Assembly: GCF_007954425.1 (NCBI RefSeq)
Contig: NZ_CP042345.1
Location: forward strand, 2,416,001-2,480,000
From: Novosphingobium ginsenosidimutans
Lineage (GTDB): Bacteria; Pseudomonadota; Alphaproteobacteria; Sphingomonadales; Sphingomonadaceae
Reading direction: 5' to 3'
DNA length: 64,000 nt
The notes under the pieces are model-generated. The model did no database searches. It saw only the letters and a program-made list of their open reading frames with translations, and was not told the origin of the DNA. The position numbers and the translations under genes were made by a program. Every line of letters starts with the position of its first letter. The first letter of the stretch is position 1. Below, piece after piece: positions 60,057 to 64,000 of the stretch.

Positions 60057-61030
60057 TACCAGAAGAAGCTGTAGATCACGTCCACCACTTCGCCGGTGTA
60101 GGTGTTCACCAACAAGGCGTCGTCATAGTAACGGATCCAGCGATAGGGTCCGTAGACGTCTGGCAGGCGATACTGCCAGGGATCGTTGATCCAGTAGCGG
60201 TTCGAATAGAACAGCGAATCCAAGAAGAACCCGATGTTCAGGCGCCGATAGCTGTAGTTCCGGTAGGGCGAGTAGTAGATGCCAACCCGGAAGGTGCTGG
60301 GGTAGCTCCGGCGATACGAATACCAGTCATAGCGCCGGTTATCGCGCCACCGATTGTCCCAGCGGCGATAATCATGGTTGTAGCCATAGCGCTGGCGGTC
60401 GCCGCGATTGTTGTCCCAGCGGCGGTCATTGTCGCGCCGGTACTCGTCGCGGTTGCGGTCGCGCCAGCGGTTGTCATCGCCGCGGCGGTCGGCATCGCGA
60501 TAGGTCCGGTCGCCCTCCTGGCGCCACCAGGTGCCTGATCGATCAGTCCGGCGTTGATCCTCCGAACGGAGCGTCCGGTCCTGGTTCCGGTTGCGACCCT
60601 GGGCGGTTGGCGCCGGCGCAGCCTGCGGCTGCGGGGCGGGTGCCGGGCGGGCATTGTCGCCCCGCCAGTTACCGCCGCCGCGGTTTTCCCAGCTGCGACC
60701 ATTGCCGTTCCAACCATTGCCTTCGCGGCGCTCGGCACTGCGATTCCAGCCGGGCGCCTGGTCAGCACGGCCTTGCTGGTTGTCGCCCGCCGGAGCGGCC
60801 TGAGTGACCGTGCGGGCCGGTCGCGACCAGCCGCCACCATTGTCACCCTGCGGAGCCGAGCGCGGCGCGCGGCGGGCTTCGTTATCTCCACCGACATTAC
60901 CGGCCGCCTCGCGGTCGCGGAACCGGCCACCTTGTTCCTGGGCCTGCACAGCAGCTGGCAGGGCCAATGCGGAAACGGCAAGCGCCAGCGCGCTGACCCT
61001 GCCGGTGATTGACTTGAACTTGACGGCCAT
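60056..61030 (-). CDS. RcnB-like secreted protein with Arg/Asp/Tyr-rich body
   Basis: A protein of 324 residues with a signal peptide (ALALAVSALALPAAVQA). A Gly/Asn/Arg-rich stretch (30-150) is followed by many Arg-Asp-Asn-Arg-Trp-type repeats (150-250), and the end has PDVYGPYRWIRYYDDALLVN with TGEVVDVI, the RcnB signature. RcnB in Escherichia coli is a periplasmic part of nickel/cobalt homeostasis, but large Arg-rich relatives are common in sphingomonads and their role is not known. Confidence 0.82.
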   Translation of the reverse strand: MAVKFKSITGRVSALALAVSALALPAAVQAQEQGGRFRDREAAGNVGGDNEARRAPRSAPQGDNGGGWSRPARTVTQAAPAGDNQQGRADQAPGWNRSAERREGNGWNGNGRSWENRGGGNWRGDNARPAPAPQPQAAPAPTAQGRNRNQDRTLRSEDQRRTDRSGTWWRQEGDRTYRDADRRGDDNRWRDRNRDEYRRDNDRRWDNNRGDRQRYGYNHDYRRWDNRWRDNRRYDWYSYRRSYPSTFRVGIYYSPYRNYSYRRLNIGFFLDSLFYSNRYWINDPWQYRLPDVYGPYRWIRYYDDALLVNTYTGEVVDVIYSFFW

Positions 61031-61167
61031 GGCCGTTCTCCATCCTCGCGCCGCACCATCGGCGGCGACCTTGCAGGACTTGGTAAGCGATTCGCGCTGT
61101 CGCCACGGTGAATGGACGTTAGGGTTCTCTGTTCAGGTTTCCGCCGGGGCGATGTATGGGGCGTGCC

Positions 61168-61758
61168 ATGTTCGAGACGCTTGATGCCGTGCTGGCCGAT
61201 GCCGCTGCTCACCTGACTCGCGCCGCGCGCGACCGGAAGTCACCGATGCATGTCCCGGTTGTGGGAACGGCCGATGGCGACCTCAGGATGATGGTCCTGC
61301 GCGCTTGCGATGCGGGCATCGGCCTGCTCCGGTTTCACACCGATGCGCGCAGTCCCAAGGCGCAATTGATCGGCGCAAATGGCATGGCGAGCGTGCTGGC
61401 TTTTGACCCTGAAGCCAAGATTCAGTTGCGGGTCAAAGGTCCTGCCCGGATCGAAAGTACGGGGCCGGTAGCCGACGCAGCCTGGGCGGCGGCCTCCGAA
61501 TATGCCCGGCGCTGCTACCTGGCATTGGGCGCACCGGGATCGCCCACGGACCAGCCGCGCTCCGGCCTGCCGGTAGAGGTCGAGGGCATTCGCCCCAGCG
61601 AGGAGCAACTGCTGCCGGCGCGCGAAAACTTTGCCGTGCTGCTGGTTCAACCGACTTTGCTTGACTGGCTCTTCCTGGCGCATGGCGGCCACCGCCGCGC
61701 GCAGTTCGCGCGCAGCGGACCGGGTCAGGACTGGCAGGGGACCTGGGTGATCCCCTGA
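61168..61758 (+). CDS. Pyridoxamine-5'-phosphate-oxidase-like flavin protein
   Basis: An FMN split-barrel protein of about 197 residues. LRMMVLRACDAGIGLLRFHT with ARSPKAQLI is the phosphate-binding region, and LDWLFLAHGGHRRAQF the C-terminal signature. It is annotated from fold only; true vitamin B6 oxidase activity is not certain. The start is ATG 61168, with ATG 61156 four codons upstream as alternative. It is tail to tail with ettA (four bases). Confidence 0.82.
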   Translation: MFETLDAVLADAAAHLTRAARDRKSPMHVPVVGTADGDLRMMVLRACDAGIGLLRFHTDARSPKAQLIGANGMASVLAFDPEAKIQLRVKGPARIESTGPVADAAWAAASEYARRCYLALGAPGSPTDQPRSGLPVEVEGIRPSEEQLLPARENFAVLLVQPTLLDWLFLAHGGHRRAQFARSGPGQDWQGTWVIP

Positions 61759-61762
61759 CGGG

Positions 61763-63442
61763 TCAGCGCGTCAGCTTCTTGTAGGCCAGGCGGGTCGGAC
61801 GATCCGCCGCATCGCCCAGGCGGCGGCGCTTGTCCTCTTCATAGGCCGCGAAGTTGCCTTCGAACCATTCGACATGGCTGTTGCCTTCGAAGGCCAGGAT
61901 GTGGGTGGCCAGACGGTCAAGGAAGAAGCGGTCGTGGCTGATGACCACGGCGCAGCCGGCGAAGTTCTCGATCGCGTCTTCGAGCGCGGCGAGGGTTTCG
62001 ACGTCAAGGTCATTGGTCGGTTCGTCGAGCAGCAGCACGTTGCCGCCCTGCTTCAGCATCTTGGCCATGTGCACGCGGTTGCGTTCACCGCCTGAGAGCT
62101 TGCCGACGTTCTTCTGCTGGTCCGCGCCCTTGAAGTTGAACGCGCCAACATAGGCCCGGGTCGAAATGTCCTGGCCGTTGACCTTCATGTAATCGAGCCC
62201 GTCGGAGATTTCCTCCCAGACGTTGTGCTTGGGATCGAGATGGTCGCGGCTCTGGTCGACGTAGCCAAGGTGCACGGTCGAGCCGATTTCGATCGTGCCG
62301 CTGTCGGGCACTTCCTTGCCGGTGATGATCTTGAACAGCGTGGACTTACCCGCGCCGTTCGGTCCGATCACGCCGACGATGCCGCCCGGCGGCAGGGTGA
62401 ACGAGAGGTCTTCGAACAGCAACTTGTCGCCATAGGCCTTCGAGATGTTCTTCACCTCGATGACCTTGCCGCCCAGGCGCTCGGGCACCTGGATGACGAT
62501 CTGGGCCTTGCCGATCGGACGATTGTCCTGGGCGTTCTGCAGTTCCTCGAACTTGCGGATACGCGCCTTGGACTTGGTCTGGCGGGCGGCCGGGGTCTGC
62601 CGGATCCACTCCAGTTCGCGCTGCAGCGCCTTCTGCTTACCGCTTTCCTCGCGGTCCTCCTGTTCCAGGCGCTTGGCCTTCTTTTCCAGGTAGGTCGAGT
62701 AGTTGCCCTCGTAGGGGAAGTAGCGGCCACGATCGAGTTCGAGGATCCAGCCGACGACGTTATCCAGGAAGTAGCGGTCGTGGGTGATCATCAGCACCGC
62801 GCCGGCATATTCCTTGAGGTGGTTTTCCAGCCATTCGACGCTTTCGGCATCGAGGTGGTTGGTCGGTTCGTCGAGCAGCAGGATATCCGGCTTTTGGATC
62901 AGCAGGCGGGTCAGCGCGATCCGGCGCTTTTCACCGCCCGACAGGTTCTCGACTGACCAGTCGCCCGGCGGGCAGCGCAGCGCTTCCATCGCGACTTCGA
63001 GCTGGTTGTCGAGCGTCCAGCCATCGACCGCATCGATCTTGGCCTGCAGGTCGCCCATTTCCTCCATCAGCGCGTCGAAATCGGTATCGTCCTGCGGATC
63101 GCCCATTTCAGCGGAGATGGCATTGAAGCGATCGACCAGATCGGCCGTGGCGCGCGCGCCGTCCTTGACGTTCTCAAGCACGGTCTTGGTCTTGTCGAGC
63201 TCCGGCTCCTGCGGAAGGTAGCCGACCGTGATGTTCTCACCCGGCCAGGCTTCGCCGGTAAAATCGGTGTCGATCCCGCCCATGATCTTCATCAGGGTCG
63301 ATTTACCCGCGCCGTTCGGGCCAACGATGCCGATCTTTGCACCCTGATAGAACTGCAGGCTGATGTTGTTCAGCACCGGCTTCTGCGCGCCGGGGAAGGT
63401 CTTGGTCATGCCCTTCATGACATAGGCGTATTGGGCGGCCAT
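61763..63442 (-). CDS. ettA: ABC-F translational throttle protein EttA
   Basis: A soluble ABC-F protein of 559 residues that binds the ribosomal E site and adjusts early elongation to energy state. Two ATPase cassettes are seen: GIVGPNGAGKST with LSGGEKRRIALTRLL and LLLDEPTNHLD, then GVIGPNGAGKST with LSGGERNRVHMAKML and LLLDEPTNDLD. The charged linker (YLEKKAKRLEQEDREE region) is the tRNA-interaction arm. The start is ATG 63442. Confidence 0.95.
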   Translation of the reverse strand: MAAQYAYVMKGMTKTFPGAQKPVLNNISLQFYQGAKIGIVGPNGAGKSTLMKIMGGIDTDFTGEAWPGENITVGYLPQEPELDKTKTVLENVKDGARATADLVDRFNAISAEMGDPQDDTDFDALMEEMGDLQAKIDAVDGWTLDNQLEVAMEALRCPPGDWSVENLSGGEKRRIALTRLLIQKPDILLLDEPTNHLDAESVEWLENHLKEYAGAVLMITHDRYFLDNVVGWILELDRGRYFPYEGNYSTYLEKKAKRLEQEDREESGKQKALQRELEWIRQTPAARQTKSKARIRKFEELQNAQDNRPIGKAQIVIQVPERLGGKVIEVKNISKAYGDKLLFEDLSFTLPPGGIVGVIGPNGAGKSTLFKIITGKEVPDSGTIEIGSTVHLGYVDQSRDHLDPKHNVWEEISDGLDYMKVNGQDISTRAYVGAFNFKGADQQKNVGKLSGGERNRVHMAKMLKQGGNVLLLDEPTNDLDVETLAALEDAIENFAGCAVVISHDRFFLDRLATHILAFEGNSHVEWFEGNFAAYEEDKRRRLGDAADRPTRLAYKKLTR

Positions 63443-63554
63443 CAGGGGTCCTCTGGAATCTAAAAGAGTAACGGGATTTGGCCGCGCCTCTACAAGCCGG
63501 GAGGGCACGGGGCAAGCGGATTGCCTTTGCAGGGCGGCGAGCTAAAGCAGGTCC

Positions 63555-64000
63555 ATGCTCAAGACCCTTACCCGCGCCGCCGCGCTCTCCGCCCTTCTGC
63601 TAGCCACTGCTGCCCATGCCGGCCCGCCCAGCGAAGGTTCGGGTACCGCCTGGGACATCACCGCCGGCCTGACGACCGAGATCGGCCAGCGCCTCGCCGG
63701 CTCCGATCGTGAGGCGGCCGCGCGTGACTGGGCAGTGGTCCGGCTGAAAGCGCTGGGCTTTGACAATGTGCGGATCGAACCTTTCACGTTCGATGGCTGG
63801 GTCCGCGGCCCCGAAAGCGCCAGCCTGACTGCGCCCTATCCGCATAAGCTGGCGATTGCCGCGCTGGGTTACAGTGCGCCGACGCCGAAGGGCGGGATCA
63901 ACGCGCCGCTGGTCTACTTCCCTACGCTCGACGCGCTGAAGGCGGCGCCGGACGGTTCGCTCAATGGCAAGATTGCCTTCATCGACCACGCCATGCGCGC
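63555..64000 (+). CDS. Secreted M28-type peptidase (partial)
   Basis: The gene runs off the right edge, with 148 codons visible. A signal peptide (AAALSALLLATAAHA) is followed by TAWDITAGLTTEIGQRLAGS and WAVVRLKALGFDNVRIEPFT, which is the usual N-terminal part of M28 zinc aminopeptidases before the catalytic domain. The PA-like segment (LVYFPTLDALKAA) begins at the end. The zinc ligands are outside the window, so activity cannot be judged. Confidence 0.8.
   Translation, partial: MLKTLTRAAALSALLLATAAHAGPPSEGSGTAWDITAGLTTEIGQRLAGSDREAAARDWAVVRLKALGFDNVRIEPFTFDGWVRGPESASLTAPYPHKLAIAALGYSAPTPKGGINAPLVYFPTLDALKAAPDGSLNGKIAFIDHAMR

Noticed and set aside
60300..60500. Tandem repeat or CRISPR-like array in the RcnB-like gene
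   Set aside because: The repeats are short, variable codon runs for Arg, Asp and Asn in an open frame; there are no regular spacers.

Overview
The window reads as a chromosomal segment of a high-GC alphaproteobacterium, most likely of the order Sphingomonadales (an Erythrobacter/Novosphingobium/Sphingomonas-like organism). The case rests on three GAAC-N7-GAAC LexA boxes, which is the alphaproteobacterial form; the phoR-pstSCAB-phoU-phoB gene order; a class I lysyl-tRNA synthetase; an imuA-imuB-dnaE2 mutasome; the EpsB/PrsK/PrsR block of the exosortase (PEP-CTERM) system; and overall protein similarity as I recognise it. No rRNA, insertion sequence, prophage, integrase or CRISPR array was seen. 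Genes are densely packed and no gap between genes exceeds about 210 bases.

Layout. 1-6.5 kb holds housekeeping genes: the end of a Tad/Flp pilus protein, a squalene/phytoene-synthase-like protein, an EF-hand protein, trmFO, a YhhN membrane protein, thiE, a small lipoprotein, efp, an inositol-phosphatase gene and tRNA-Leu(CAA). 6.6-10.5 kb holds a secreted M20 amidohydrolase and then a three-gene operon (rubrerythrin, Cys-rich Fe-S protein, DUF3501) under a perfect 7-1-7 Fur-like palindrome. 10.7-14.1 kb is the glyoxylate block: isocitrate lyase facing a short-chain-fatty-acid type regulator across an operator-rich gap, with a 58-codon gene behind aceA. 14.1-20.7 kb is epsB-prsK-prsR-prsT-like. 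20.7-26.5 kb holds an acyl-CoA racemase/transferase, a bile-acid-symporter-like carrier, a TerC-like membrane protein, panB and an amino-acid permease.

26.5-35.5 kb is an SOS locus: a LexA box, imuA, imuB, a second LexA box, a radical-SAM DNA repair protein, a UdgX fusion and dnaE2. The dnaE2 gene carries an in-frame palindromic insertion with a C10 run. 35.5-42.6 kb is the phosphate regulon on the minus strand, with a Pho box that overlaps the phoR stop codon. 42.6-48.3 kb holds tRNA-Glu, recJ, a flavodoxin-like protein, an unknown protein paired with an AHH-type nuclease, nitronate monooxygenase and a MOSC protein. 48.3-53.4 kb holds a phosphohistidine phosphatase, a DinG/XPD-type helicase behind a third LexA box, a 49-codon ORF, and adenine deaminase followed by a phosphoribosyltransferase. 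53.4-64 kb holds a secreted YtcJ-type amidohydrolase, lysK, a DUF885 peptidase-like protein, a prolyl-4-hydroxylase-like dioxygenase, cytochrome b561, an RcnB-like protein, a flavin-barrel protein, ettA and the start of a secreted M28 peptidase.

How the genes fit together. The SOS genes form one damage-tolerance unit: a mutasome plus uracil/abasic-site processing, with a separate SOS-controlled helicase 14 kb away. The phosphate genes form one feedback regulon. aceA and its divergent regulator control acetate/fatty-acid use, which fits the nearby acyl-CoA enzyme. The rubrerythrin trio is the best candidate for a poorly described oxidative or metal-stress system.
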